Shown here: in pieces, positions 26,256 to 35,075 of the stretch
How positions within the stretch are numbered: position 1 is the first letter of the stretch
Layout of the letters: each line of letters starts with the position of its first letter
Source of the DNA: UBA5078 sp963977405
GTDB lineage: Bacteria > Pseudomonadota > Gammaproteobacteria > Pseudomonadales > Pseudohongiellaceae
Assembly: GCA_963977405.1 (NCBI GenBank)
Contig: CAXBOY010000004.1
Coordinates: forward strand, 7,916 to 71,915
Length of the DNA: 64,000 nucleotides
Direction: 5' to 3'
Position numbers and translations under genes: made by a program
Notes under the pieces: generated by a model
Seen by the model: only the letters and a program-made list of their open reading frames with translations
Told to the model about the DNA's origin: nothing
Database searches by the model: none

Positions 26256-27404
26256 ATGCAAAAAGCTCCGATTAACTGGACTAACACTATTCTATTTACC
26301 GTTACACCATTACTGGCCGTGACCCTCGTACCTTATTATGGGTTTACACATGGCTACGGGCTATACGAATGGCTTGTCTTCGTCATACTTATGGGATTTT
26401 GTGGCATGTCGATCACGGCGGGCTACCATCGGCTTTGGTCCCATAAGACCTATAAGGCCCACCCTATCATTCGTTTCGTCTTCGCGTTGGGCGGTGCCTG
26501 CGCACTGCAGAACGACGTCTTTCACTGGGCCTCGGACCATCGTCGCCATCATGCCCATGTCGACAATAACGACAAAGACCCTTATTCCGCGGGCCTCGGT
26601 TTCTGGTATTCCCATATCGGTTGGATCCTGCGTGACTTCGAAAGTGGCAAAGTGGATTTCTCCAATATCAAAGACCTGCAGCGCGACCCGATACTCGTCT
26701 GGCAGCACAAACATTATCTAGCACTCGTGCTGGTTATGAATATCGGCGTTCCCGCCTTCTTAGGATATCTGGGTGGTGACATTATCGGCGGAATTCTATT
26801 GGGCGGGCTCCTTCGCCTAGTCCTAAGCCAGCACGTTACTTGGTTTATCAACTCTATCGCGCATATATGGGGACGTCAGCCCTATAGCGATGCGAGCTCA
26901 GCACGAGACAATGCTCTGCTAGCCCTTATTACCTATGGAGAGGGTTATCACAACTACCATCACACCTTTCAATGGGACTATCGCAATGGCATCAAGTGGT
27001 GGCATTACGACCCCACCAAGTGGTTCATTCGCAGTTGCTCCTTCGTTGGACTAACAAGCGACTTGAAGCGCTGCTCCCCCGTGGTCATAGAGAGTGCACG
27101 ACTCGATATGCAGTATCGTTACGTCACCGAACGCTATGCCGCCGCAGGTAACGCCGACAAATGGCTGCAACGCCTAGAGACTGAATACCAGCAACTGAAA
27201 GCCACCCTGCAACTATGGGCTCAGCATCAACAGTCGTGGTATGAGGCGAAATCTAGTGAGATCCATGAGAAATGGAGTCATTGGGAGCGTTTACAAATGC
27301 GCGATAGCTATCGAGAGGTGAAATACCGCCTTAAGATACAGCGGCAGCGCTGGCACGAATTGGTGGAAAATTTCCCAACGCTCACAGCACTACATCCTGC
27401 TTGA
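26256..27404 (+). CDS. Acyl-CoA/acyl-lipid delta-9-type fatty acid desaturase
   Basis: A 382-residue membrane di-iron desaturase. The three histidine boxes are HRLWSH, HRRHHAH and YHNYHH, in the spacing of stearoyl-CoA delta-9 desaturases, and they lie among four predicted transmembrane helices. These enzymes make monounsaturated acyl chains, often for membrane fluidity in cold water. After the last box comes an unusually long C-terminal tail (about 285-382), helical and rich in Gln, Trp, Arg and Glu, probably cytoplasmic. The start ATG follows AGAG. tlpA-like is 23 bases downstream. Confidence 0.93.
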   Translation: MQKAPINWTNTILFTVTPLLAVTLVPYYGFTHGYGLYEWLVFVILMGFCGMSITAGYHRLWSHKTYKAHPIIRFVFALGGACALQNDVFHWASDHRRHHAHVDNNDKDPYSAGLGFWYSHIGWILRDFESGKVDFSNIKDLQRDPILVWQHKHYLALVLVMNIGVPAFLGYLGGDIIGGILLGGLLRLVLSQHVTWFINSIAHIWGRQPYSDASSARDNALLALITYGEGYHNYHHTFQWDYRNGIKWWHYDPTKWFIRSCSFVGLTSDLKRCSPVVIESARLDMQYRYVTERYAAAGNADKWLQRLETEYQQLKATLQLWAQHQQSWYEAKSSEIHEKWSHWERLQMRDSYREVKYRLKIQRQRWHELVENFPTLTALHPA

Positions 27405-27427
27405 GCTAAGTTTAGCAAGAGACTCAA

Positions 27428-27934
27428 ATGAAGAAGTTAAGTGTCATATTATGCGAATCCATCGTTGCCTTGAGCCTGATATGGCCCGTAACGGCATTGG
27501 CCGCCAGCGAAGGCGAAACGGCCCCATTGTTTACGCTCCCAGACATTGATGCGGACAAGCCCGCAATCAGCTTAGAGTCGCTGCGCGGCAAAACGGTCTA
27601 TGTCGACTTCTGGGCTTCGTGGTGCGCGCCCTGCCTGCGCTCCATGCCACTGATCAACGAGCTATATGGCAAGTATCGCGATCAAAATTTCGAGGTCATT
27701 GCGATTAATGTCGACGACCCGATAGAAGATGGGCAGGACTTCCTGTTGGACAATCCGCTCGATTATCTTATTGCCGCAGATACAGATAACACTGTGTTGA
27801 ACGAGTTCGGTGTCACGGGTATGCCTACGTCCTTCTTGATCGACAAAGACGGCATTATCCGCATGGTGCATATGGGTTTCCGTGGCAATGACATTGAGAC
27901 CATCGAAGCGGCTGTCTTAGAACTCCTCGAGTAG
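27428..27934 (+). CDS. TlpA/ResA-like periplasmic thioredoxin
   Basis: A 168-residue protein with an N-terminal signal sequence (to about ALAA, residue 26) and a thioredoxin fold. The redox motif is WCAPC in VDFWASWCAPCLRSMP, and the cis-Pro loop is GVTGMPTSFLIDKDG. TlpA/ResA proteins reduce disulfides in the periplasm, for example in cytochrome c or copper-site maturation. The partner is not evident here. It follows the desaturase by 23 bases and converges with srkA. Confidence 0.9.
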   Translation: MKKLSVILCESIVALSLIWPVTALAASEGETAPLFTLPDIDADKPAISLESLRGKTVYVDFWASWCAPCLRSMPLINELYGKYRDQNFEVIAINVDDPIEDGQDFLLDNPLDYLIAADTDNTVLNEFGVTGMPTSFLIDKDGIIRMVHMGFRGNDIETIEAAVLELLE

Positions 27935-27946
27935 CTAAGCTCCACT

Positions 27947-29044
27947 CTAGAACAGGCGCAGCGGTGGCTCATCCAAAGCGGCCATCTGCTCGCGCAACTC
28001 CAGTATGTGTTCGGCCCAATAACGCTCTGTATTGAACCAAGGAAAACACTTTGGAAAGGCCGGGTCTTCCCAGCGCCTAGCAAGCCAAGCGCTGTAATGC
28101 ATGATACGCAAAGTGCGCAGAGCTTCGATTAAGTCGAGCTCCTTAACATTGAAATCGTAGAACTCGTTGTAGCCCTCCACAATCTCCAGCAACTGCCCCT
28201 GTTTCTGATCCCTCTCCCCTGAGAGCATCATCCAGATGTCCTGAATGGCCGGTCCAGTCATTGTGTCGTCGAAGTCGACGAAGTTTGGGGCATCGTCGCG
28301 CCATAGCACATTGCCGGGATGACAGTCGCCATGAATACGGATCTGAGCCACCCCACTATTGCGCGCGAAGATCGCCTGAATCTTATCGATGAGATCCTTG
28401 GACAGACTCTCGTATGCCGGGCATAGACTTAATGGAATGAACTGCTTCTCTAAGAGATACTGCCGACTCTCAATTGCCAGCCGCTCGACACTCAGGTTAA
28501 CCCGGTGTGCAAAGGATTGTGTCTGCCCTACAGCATGCACGCGAGCGATAAAGCGCCCCATCACGAGCAGATTATCTAGGTTATCTAGATCTGGGGCACG
28601 GCCGGCAAGACGCTCAAATACCGAGAATGAAAAGCCATCAAATTCATAGAGGGTGTCCACACCGTTGAGTCGCCGAGGTGGCACAACAGGAATCTCAAGA
28701 CCCGCCAATTCTTCGGCGAAGGCGTGCTCCTCGAGGATCTGCGCGCGAGTCCAACGCTCGGGACGATAGAACTTCACGATGACGGGAACATCATCTTCTA
28801 CCCCAACCTGATAGACACGATTCTCATAGCTATTGAGCGCAAGAATTCTAGCATCACAATGAATGCCAACGCTCTCCATCGCATCGAGTACACGATCCGG
28901 ACTTAGACGTTGATATGGGTGAACAGAGGAATCGGGCGGAGAGACCTCAACAGCAGAGCTGCCACTATCCGCGGGCATCACATTGCCATTGGCAATATTG
29001 CCAGAGCTCTCGTCATCGGATGATGTATCGTGTTGGTAAGGCAT
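27947..29044 (-). CDS. srkA: Stress response kinase SrkA (YihE/RdoA)
   Basis: A 365-residue aminoglycoside-phosphotransferase-fold Ser/Thr kinase. It has LNSYENRVYQVG with the following Lys in VIVKFYRPERW, the catalytic loop RIHGDCHPGNVLWR and the metal loop VDFDDTMTGPAIQDIWM. E. coli SrkA protects against stress-induced death. The first 43 residues are an acidic Ser/Asp-rich extension absent from E. coli SrkA, and an internal ATG at codon 23 could be the real start. In enterobacteria srkA precedes dsbA; here a thioredoxin-fold TlpA gene converges on it. Confidence 0.93.
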   Translation of the reverse strand: MPYQHDTSSDDESSGNIANGNVMPADSGSSAVEVSPPDSSVHPYQRLSPDRVLDAMESVGIHCDARILALNSYENRVYQVGVEDDVPVIVKFYRPERWTRAQILEEHAFAEELAGLEIPVVPPRRLNGVDTLYEFDGFSFSVFERLAGRAPDLDNLDNLLVMGRFIARVHAVGQTQSFAHRVNLSVERLAIESRQYLLEKQFIPLSLCPAYESLSKDLIDKIQAIFARNSGVAQIRIHGDCHPGNVLWRDDAPNFVDFDDTMTGPAIQDIWMMLSGERDQKQGQLLEIVEGYNEFYDFNVKELDLIEALRTLRIMHYSAWLARRWEDPAFPKCFPWFNTERYWAEHILELREQMAALDEPPLRLF

Positions 29045-29163
29045 GGAAATTAGGGCATCCTGATCGAGTTTGCGCGCAGTATACTGTAAAATGCCTCAGC
29101 AAGTTCGAGGCTACAGTGCCCGCTGTGCCTCAAGCATCTTTAATAAGCCATAAGGAGTCCTTC

Positions 29164-30456
29164 TTGAACGATCAGCAATTGCAAGCGAGACAAAAGGAAT
29201 TACGCGAACAGTATCGACAAGTCAGCGAGCAAAAGCTGAATCTGGATTTGACACGCGGCAAGCCCAGTACCGAACAACTTTGCCAGAGCGACGCGCTAGA
29301 TGGCATCTTAGCCAATAACTATTTGTGCGCAGATGGCAGCGATAGCCGTAACTACGGCGGTATTATGGGGATACCCGAGGCGCGTAAGTTTGCAGCCGAA
29401 TACCTCGAGACAACGCCTTCTCGCACCATGATTGGCGGCAATAGCAGCCTGCAGATGATGTATCAAGTCGTGATAGGCGCGCATTTCCATGGCGTTAGCG
29501 GCCCTGAATCCGCTTGGATGGCCGAGGCGAGCAAGACTGGTAGTCAGGTCAAATTCCTATGTCCAGCACCCGGCTATGATCGCCATTTCTCAGTTTGCGA
29601 AGCTCTGAACATCAGCATGATCCCGGTCACCATGACGGCAGAGGGTCCAGATATGGATCAGGTGGAAGCTCTGCTAAAAGCAGACCCCATGATCAAAGGC
29701 ATTTGGTGTGTTCCTAAGTATTCTAATCCCGATGGCGTGGTGTACTCCGCAGCAGTCGTAGCCAGAATGGCAAAACTAGGCAAGATCGCCGGCGCCAATT
29801 TCCGCATCATGTGGGACAACGCCTATGCGGAGCACCACCTCGTCGATAATCCTCCCGCTCTTGCCAATATTTTGGAGCTTAGTGAGGCTGCAGGTACTCT
29901 AGACAATGTTGTGGTGATCGGCTCTACATCGAAGATTACCCATGCCGGTGCCGGCATTGCCTTCATTGCAAGCTCCGAAGCCAATCTTGCCAGCTTGGCA
30001 GACCAGCTCGGCATCTCGACTATCGGTCCAGACAAGATTAATCAGTTGCGCCACATGCGCTTTCTCAAAGACATGAGCTCTCTGCGCGCTTTGATGCAGG
30101 GACATCGCAAAATCTTGCAGCCTAAATTTGACAGCGTATTGAACGCCTTAGAGTCTGGTTTAGCGGGTAAGTCGATCAATGGCCAAGCCTTGGGCAGCTG
30201 GACGAAGCCACAAGGCGGGTATTTCGTGTTGTTCGACACACAGCCAGGTTTGGCGGATAGAGTGGTTAAGCTGACCGCCGCTGCGGGCGTTAAGCTCACT
30301 CCGGCTGGCTCTACCTACCCCTATAAGAAAGACCCCAACGATAGCAATATCCGACTCGCCCCTTCGTTTCCTAGCGTGAAGGACATTGAGGCAGCGATGC
30401 GCGTGTTTGTGCTGTGTGTGGAATTGGCGACTATCGAAAAAGCGCTTGGACTCTAA
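29164..30456 (+). CDS. PLP-dependent aminotransferase (class I/II, PF12897-like)
   Basis: A 430-residue fold-type I aminotransferase. LDLTRGKPSTEQLCQSDAL near the N-terminus and RNYGGIMGIPEARKFAAEYL are typical of the MocR-like aminotransferase group that includes actinobacterial AspT aspartate aminotransferases. The PLP lysine lies in GSTSKITHAGAGIAF, and the carboxylate Arg region is SNIRLAPSFP. The start is TTG at 29164, six to seven bases after AAGGAG; no ATG fits, and frames reaching further upstream enter the srkA promoter. Aspartate is a plausible substrate, not proven. A strong hairpin follows the stop. Confidence 0.87.
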   Translation: MNDQQLQARQKELREQYRQVSEQKLNLDLTRGKPSTEQLCQSDALDGILANNYLCADGSDSRNYGGIMGIPEARKFAAEYLETTPSRTMIGGNSSLQMMYQVVIGAHFHGVSGPESAWMAEASKTGSQVKFLCPAPGYDRHFSVCEALNISMIPVTMTAEGPDMDQVEALLKADPMIKGIWCVPKYSNPDGVVYSAAVVARMAKLGKIAGANFRIMWDNAYAEHHLVDNPPALANILELSEAAGTLDNVVVIGSTSKITHAGAGIAFIASSEANLASLADQLGISTIGPDKINQLRHMRFLKDMSSLRALMQGHRKILQPKFDSVLNALESGLAGKSINGQALGSWTKPQGGYFVLFDTQPGLADRVVKLTAAAGVKLTPAGSTYPYKKDPNDSNIRLAPSFPSVKDIEAAMRVFVLCVELATIEKALGL

Positions 30457-30460
30457 ACTA

Positions 30461-30489
30461 CTTAGGGGCGGCATTTTGCTGCCCCTAGG
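30461..30489. terminator. Bidirectional hairpin terminator
   Basis: An inverted repeat of about 13 pairs (CTTAGGGGCGGCA / TGCTGCCCCTAGG, with two wobbles) and a three-base loop sits exactly between the converging aminotransferase and DUF1820 genes. The T-tracts on both sides are poor, so its efficiency is uncertain, but position and stability argue for termination in both directions. Confidence 0.65.
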
Positions 30490-30497
30490 CTAGGCCT

Positions 30498-30839
30498 CTA
30501 TTCTGAGCTCTGGGTGTCCGGCTTTCGGGAGGCTAAAAATGGTGCGGGGAATGGCGTTATATTATCGCCGCTAGAGATCTTGCTCACACCACCCTTCTCA
30601 ACTTCGTCTATGCGCACGATCGCTTGAATTGGAATGAAGCTGCGTTTTACACCTAGGAATTCTGCCTTAAGCTTCTCTTCGCTGGGGTCGACCACAACTT
30701 GGCTGCGCTCATCGAAGATATAGTCCTCAACTTCGATAAAGCCATATAATTCACTTTGATAGACTTGTTTCGCGAATACTTCGTAGACTTTGCCTTTGTT
30801 GAGAAATGTGATTCTGTAGATTTCTGCGGGGGTCGCCAT
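30498..30839 (-). CDS. DUF1820 family protein
   Basis: A 113-residue cytoplasmic protein. The text YRITFLNKGKVYEVFAKQVYQSELYGFIEVEDY, seen at about 8-41, identifies the DUF1820 family of gammaproteobacteria. It has no signal peptide or transmembrane helix, and the C-terminal 25 residues are probably disordered. The function is not known. Its usual position next to and divergent from miaB is kept here, and the 221-base gap between them must hold both promoters. Confidence 0.88.
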   Translation of the reverse strand: MATPAEIYRITFLNKGKVYEVFAKQVYQSELYGFIEVEDYIFDERSQVVVDPSEEKLKAEFLGVKRSFIPIQAIVRIDEVEKGGVSKISSGDNITPFPAPFLASRKPDTQSSE

Positions 30840-31060
30840 GCATGCACTCTCTTTACGTTGAAGCTCCGCTATATCTGGCCGCTTTAAGGAAATTCAAGGG
30901 CGCGAATGGGGGCATAGGGAGTTGCTGCGCAGTTTACAGCATAAGAAGGCCACTCACCCGCGTTTATTTGCAACAGCGTGAACTGGTTCTTTGCACCGTC
31001 TATTGCTGCTACAATCCGCCCTCTTATTTGCCCTAACGATGCCGATCTACCGAATTCACT

Positions 31061-32476
31061 ATGACCACAGCAGACACATCACAGACAGTTATCCAGCCTT
31101 CTACTATTGAGTCCACTTCGCCGCCTGCTCAAGACAGCGCAGTCACAGCGACTACGCCCACTAAAAAGGTGTTTATCAAGACTCATGGCTGCCAGATGAA
31201 CGAATATGACTCATCGCGCATGCTCGACATGTTACGCGAGTCCCATGGTGCGGAATTGGTCGACAGCCCAGAGCTGGCGGATCTGCTCTTACTTAATACC
31301 TGCTCGATACGTGAAAAGGCACAAGAGAAAGTCTTTCATCAGCTTGGTCGCTGGCGTGCGCTTAAGAAAGCTAAACCCGGTATGCAGATCGCTGTAGGCG
31401 GCTGTGTGGCAAGCCAGGAGGGCGCCGCTATTGGCAAACGTGCACCTTACGTCGACGTGGTTTTCGGTCCACAGACTCTGCATAAACTTCCGCAGATGCT
31501 TAACGCGGCAACAGGCCGTAACACCGTCGTCGATATTAGCTTTCCAGAGATTGAGAAGTTCGACAACTTACCCGAGCCCCGAGTCGACGGCTGCGAAGCC
31601 TTTCTTACTGTTATGGAAGGCTGCAGTAAGTACTGTTCATTCTGTGTGGTGCCCTATACCCGCGGTGAAGAAGTCAGTCGTCCATTAGATGATATTCTCG
31701 CCGAAGCGGTGCACCTGTCTGAACAGGGCGTTCGCGAGATCAATCTGCTAGGGCAGAACGTCAACGCCTATCGCGGATTGAGTCACGACGGCAATATCAC
31801 GGACTTTGCGACCCTGATTCAATATATAGCAGCAATCGAAGGCATCGAACGGGTGCGCTACACGACCTCTCATCCAGTGGAGTTCTCTAGCAATCTTATC
31901 GAGGTATATCGTCACGTACCCGAACTGGTGGACCACCTACATTTGCCCGTACAAAGCGGCTCGGACCGAATCCTAGCGGCGATGAAGCGCGGCCATACCG
32001 TGCTGGAATACAAGTCCATCATTCGCAAACTCAAGGCCATTCGACCGAATATCAGCCTCTCCTCCGACTTCATAGTGGGTTTCCCAGGCGAGACTCATAA
32101 GGATTTCGAAGACACCATGAACCTCATCATGGAGATTGGCTATGACAATTCTTTCAGTTTCATCTATAGCGCCCGCCCCGGCACACCGGCAGCGGATTTG
32201 CCGGACCTGACCTCCGAACAAGAGAAAAAACATCGCCTTGCGATCCTCCAGGCACAGATCATCAAACAGACCCAAGCAATTAGTGAAGGCATGATCGGCA
32301 GCACCCAGCGTATCTTGGTTACTGGCCCATCCAAGAAGGACCCAGGTGATCTGCAGGGCCGCACTGAGAACAACCGTGTAGTAAATTTCAAGTGTGACGA
32401 TGCCAGCCTAATCGGACAGTTCACCGATGTGAAGATTAGCGCCGCACTGACTAACTCTCTTCTTGGCAGCATTTAA
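31061..32476 (+). CDS. miaB: tRNA-2-methylthio-N6-dimethylallyladenosine synthase MiaB
   Basis: A 471-residue radical-SAM methylthiotransferase that adds the 2-methylthio group to i6A37 in tRNAs reading UNN codons. The N-terminal UPF0004 domain has three cluster Cys (THGCQMNEYDSS, LNTCSIREKA, GGCVASQ). The radical-SAM motif is CSKYCSFCVVPYTRG, and a C-terminal TRAM domain carries RVVNFKC. The first 35 residues are a Thr/Ser/Ala-rich extension ahead of KKVFIKTHG, longer than in E. coli. It heads the miaB-phoH-ybeY-corC group. Confidence 0.97.
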   Translation: MTTADTSQTVIQPSTIESTSPPAQDSAVTATTPTKKVFIKTHGCQMNEYDSSRMLDMLRESHGAELVDSPELADLLLLNTCSIREKAQEKVFHQLGRWRALKKAKPGMQIAVGGCVASQEGAAIGKRAPYVDVVFGPQTLHKLPQMLNAATGRNTVVDISFPEIEKFDNLPEPRVDGCEAFLTVMEGCSKYCSFCVVPYTRGEEVSRPLDDILAEAVHLSEQGVREINLLGQNVNAYRGLSHDGNITDFATLIQYIAAIEGIERVRYTTSHPVEFSSNLIEVYRHVPELVDHLHLPVQSGSDRILAAMKRGHTVLEYKSIIRKLKAIRPNISLSSDFIVGFPGETHKDFEDTMNLIMEIGYDNSFSFIYSARPGTPAADLPDLTSEQEKKHRLAILQAQIIKQTQAISEGMIGSTQRILVTGPSKKDPGDLQGRTENNRVVNFKCDDASLIGQFTDVKISAALTNSLLGSI

Positions 32477-32478
32477 AG

Positions 32479-32518
32479 AGCCCATGAGCTCGCTCATTTC
32501 ATTATGAGCGAGGGGGCT
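32479..32518 (+). terminator. Compound hairpin between miaB and phoH
   Basis: CTCGCTCAT (32489-32497) pairs with ATGAGCGAG (32504-32512) around a six-base loop, and AGCCC (32479-32483) with GGGCT (32514-32518) extends the structure outside a bulge. GCTTAC/GTAAGC follows. No T-tract is present. It may slow or attenuate readthrough or protect the miaB end, and it is not a canonical intrinsic terminator. Confidence 0.45.
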
Positions 32519-32582
32519 TACAAGTAAGCAGAGATTGGTATACTAGCGTCACGCATCATATTAAGGAGGTTTGTAAGCTGTC

Positions 32583-33626
32583 TTGATGGCAACCCAGAAT
32601 TACACCCAAAGGCTCGTCCTAGAGCCCGACAATACGCACCGCCTGGCCAATCTTTGTGGCCGTCTCAATGAGCACCTACAACAAATTGAGAAGTCTCTCG
32701 GACTCAAGGTCCAGAGCCGCGGCAACGAATTCAAATTAACTGGCACCAAGCAAGCTGTGGAGGTCGCCGGCCAAGTACTGACTAAACTTTACGCGGCAAC
32801 AGCGAATGCAGACGGAATCAACCCCGAAAGCATTCATCTGCTTCTCAAAGAGACTGAACAGACTTACAGCGCAAGCCGCGAGAAGCCCCGTTACAACTTC
32901 GATAAACCCCTAATCCTGAAAACACCGAATACCTCTGTTAAACCACGCGGCGAACACCAGCAAGACTATGTTGAGTCGATCTACCGTTTCGATATCAATT
33001 TCGGCATTGGCCCAGCGGGTACAGGCAAGACTTATCTCGCGGTAGCAGCCGCAGTCGAAGCACTAGTGCAAGATCGTGTGCAGCGCATCCTACTGGTGCG
33101 CCCTGCCGTGGAAGCCGGTGAGAAATTGGGCTTCTTGCCCGGCGATCTCACCCAGAAAGTAGACCCCTATTTGCGCCCACTCTATGACGCTCTTTATGAA
33201 ATGATGGGCGTCGAACGTGTAGGTCGTCTCATTGAGAAAGGCATCATAGAGATTGCGCCACTGGCCTATATGCGTGGCCGCACACTGAACAAGTCTTTTA
33301 TTATTCTCGATGAAAGCCAGAACACCACCACTTCGCAGATGAAGATGTTCTTAACACGCCTAGGTTTCGGCTCTACCGCAGTAATCACAGGTGACGTGAC
33401 CCAGATAGATCTTCCTAAGGGTACTCGCTCTGGACTCGTGCATGTGACTCAAGTACTCAAGGATGTCGAGGGTATCGGCTTTACTTGGTTCGACTCGAAG
33501 GATGTGGTGCGCCACAACCTAGTCCAACGCATTGTAGAGGCCTACGACAAATACGATCAGAAAACGATTACGCCTCTCGGCAATCAAGACTCGCTGCAGG
33601 AGCATGGCCATGAGCGCGATGCTTGA
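32583..33626 (+). CDS. ybeZ: PhoH-like ATPase YbeZ
   Basis: A 347-residue PhoH-family ATPase. An N-terminal KH-like region (to about 110) is followed by Walker A GPAGTGKTYLAVAAA and Walker B IILDESQNTT. It partners YbeY in rRNA maturation and RNA quality control; the paired genes overlap here by some 20 bases. The start is uncertain between TTG 32583 and ATG 32586, because AAGGAGG lies 13 to 16 bases upstream and a stop codon at 32574 prevents any longer frame. Confidence 0.95.
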   Translation: MMATQNYTQRLVLEPDNTHRLANLCGRLNEHLQQIEKSLGLKVQSRGNEFKLTGTKQAVEVAGQVLTKLYAATANADGINPESIHLLLKETEQTYSASREKPRYNFDKPLILKTPNTSVKPRGEHQQDYVESIYRFDINFGIGPAGTGKTYLAVAAAVEALVQDRVQRILLVRPAVEAGEKLGFLPGDLTQKVDPYLRPLYDALYEMMGVERVGRLIEKGIIEIAPLAYMRGRTLNKSFIILDESQNTTTSQMKMFLTRLGFGSTAVITGDVTQIDLPKGTRSGLVHVTQVLKDVEGIGFTWFDSKDVVRHNLVQRIVEAYDKYDQKTITPLGNQDSLQEHGHERDA

Positions 33627-34107
33627 TTTCGACAACGCTTGCCCGCAATCTCAAGGCGTGCCAAGCGAAGAAGAATTTCATAACTGGATAAACCTAGCGC
33701 TTGGTGATAATGCCGTGGCCACGGAATTAAAACCTTTCCTTGTCGGCATTAAAATTGTCGATGAGTTAGAGTCTGCGCAGCTCAATAATCAGTATCGTCA
33801 CAAGAACTATGCGACTAACGTCCTCTCTTTCTCCAATGATCTGCCAGAGAATATTCTCGACTCTTTAGACGAGATCCCACTCGGCGACCTAGCGATTTGT
33901 GCCGCAGTGGTAGAGCGCGAAGCGAACGAACAGAACAAGACATTGCAAGCGCATTGGGCCCATATGGTCATCCATGGCGTCTTGCACTTGCAGGGCTTTG
34001 ATCATGAAAGCGAGAACGAGGCCGAAGAGATGGAAACACTCGAACGTAATCTTCTCGCGAAACTCGGTCTAGCAGATCCCTACATCGACACACCGCTAGC
34101 CTCTTAG
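33610..34107 (+). CDS. ybeY: Endoribonuclease YbeY
   Basis: A 165-residue metalloprotein needed for 16S rRNA 3' end processing and 70S quality control. The zinc motif HGVLHLQGFDHE supplies three His, and the preceding NYATNVLSFSND is the family block. The second of three nearby ATGs (33610) is best placed after AGGAG; ATG 33604 is too close to it. It overlaps the end of the PhoH-like gene by 17 bases. Confidence 0.95.
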   Translation: MSAMLDFDNACPQSQGVPSEEEFHNWINLALGDNAVATELKPFLVGIKIVDELESAQLNNQYRHKNYATNVLSFSNDLPENILDSLDEIPLGDLAICAAVVEREANEQNKTLQAHWAHMVIHGVLHLQGFDHESENEAEEMETLERNLLAKLGLADPYIDTPLAS

Positions 34108-34114
34108 ATTACAC

Positions 34115-34128
34115 GGCGTCACGACGCC
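34115..34128 (+). terminator. Small hairpin between ybeY and corC
   Basis: GGCGTC and GACGCC face each other across two bases (effectively five pairs with a CACG loop) and are followed by ATTTGTT. This is weak for a terminator and could act as an attenuator before corC. Confidence 0.3.
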
Positions 34129-34179
34129 ATTTGTTCAATGCGACACCATGCAAAATGAATACAGGAGCAAGTTGCCAAA

Positions 34180-35052
34180 ATGGCTGACGAGCAAGTGAGT
34201 ATCGATCCGCGACCACGGTCTTGGATCGATAGAATTGCACAAATTTTCTCAGACGAACCTACAGACACCAAGAGTCTGTTAGAGCTGTTGCGCAATGCCG
34301 AACAAGACAATGTGCTGGATACCGACGCCCTATCTATTATCGAAGGCGCCCTTCAGGTTTCACAGATGCAGGTGCGCGAGATTATGATTCCGCGCCCTCA
34401 GGTGATTACTGTTTCCGCTAAGAATACTCTAGAAGAAGTATTAGACATCGTCATCACTGTCTCACATTCTCGCTTCCCCGTTCTTGCCGAGAACTCCGAT
34501 TCGGTTATTGGCATTCTGTTAGCCAAAGATCTCTTGCGTTTCGCTCTTAAGAGTGGGGTAGAAAATTTTGACTTGAAAGACATCGTTAGACCCGCGACCT
34601 TCGTGCCAGAGAGCAAACGCCTGAATGTTTTACTACGCGAGTTTCGTGAAACCCGTCATCATATGGCCATCGTCATCGACGAGTACGGCAGCCCCTGCGG
34701 CGTGGTCACTATAGAAGATGTCTTGGAGCAGATAGTGGGTGAGATCGACGACGAATACGATGTTGATGATGACAGCTTCATCAAAAAAGTGGATGCCAAG
34801 TCGTTCATCGTTAAGGCGCTCACGCCCGTATCCGAGTTCAATGAATTTTTCGAATGCAACTTCGACGACCACGAAGTCGATACGATAGGCGGACTGGTTC
34901 TGCAGCACCTGAACCACATTCCAGAGCGGGACGAAAACGTGACAATTGGCACATTCCTTTTTACTGTACTCAACTCTGATAGCCGTCAGATTCGCTTGCT
35001 TAGAATACAGAAACTAGATTCCGCCCCTTTAGCAGAAACCGAGGCTGAATAG
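34180..35052 (+). CDS. corC: CorC/YbeX family CBS-domain protein
   Basis: A 290-residue cytoplasmic protein. A paired CBS domain runs from REIMIPRPQVITV to IVIDEYGSPCGVVTIEDVLEQIVGEI, followed by a C-terminal CorC_HlyC domain (FNEFFECNFDDHEVDTIGGLVLQHL). It is linked to Mg2+/Co2+ efflux and to ribosome maturation with YbeY. In most relatives lnt follows immediately; here the next gene is lptE, 23 bases downstream. Confidence 0.94.
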   Translation: MADEQVSIDPRPRSWIDRIAQIFSDEPTDTKSLLELLRNAEQDNVLDTDALSIIEGALQVSQMQVREIMIPRPQVITVSAKNTLEEVLDIVITVSHSRFPVLAENSDSVIGILLAKDLLRFALKSGVENFDLKDIVRPATFVPESKRLNVLLREFRETRHHMAIVIDEYGSPCGVVTIEDVLEQIVGEIDDEYDVDDDSFIKKVDAKSFIVKALTPVSEFNEFFECNFDDHEVDTIGGLVLQHLNHIPERDENVTIGTFLFTVLNSDSRQIRLLRIQKLDSAPLAETEAE

Positions 35053-35075
35053 CCCGCTCTTCGCGAGACCTAAGT

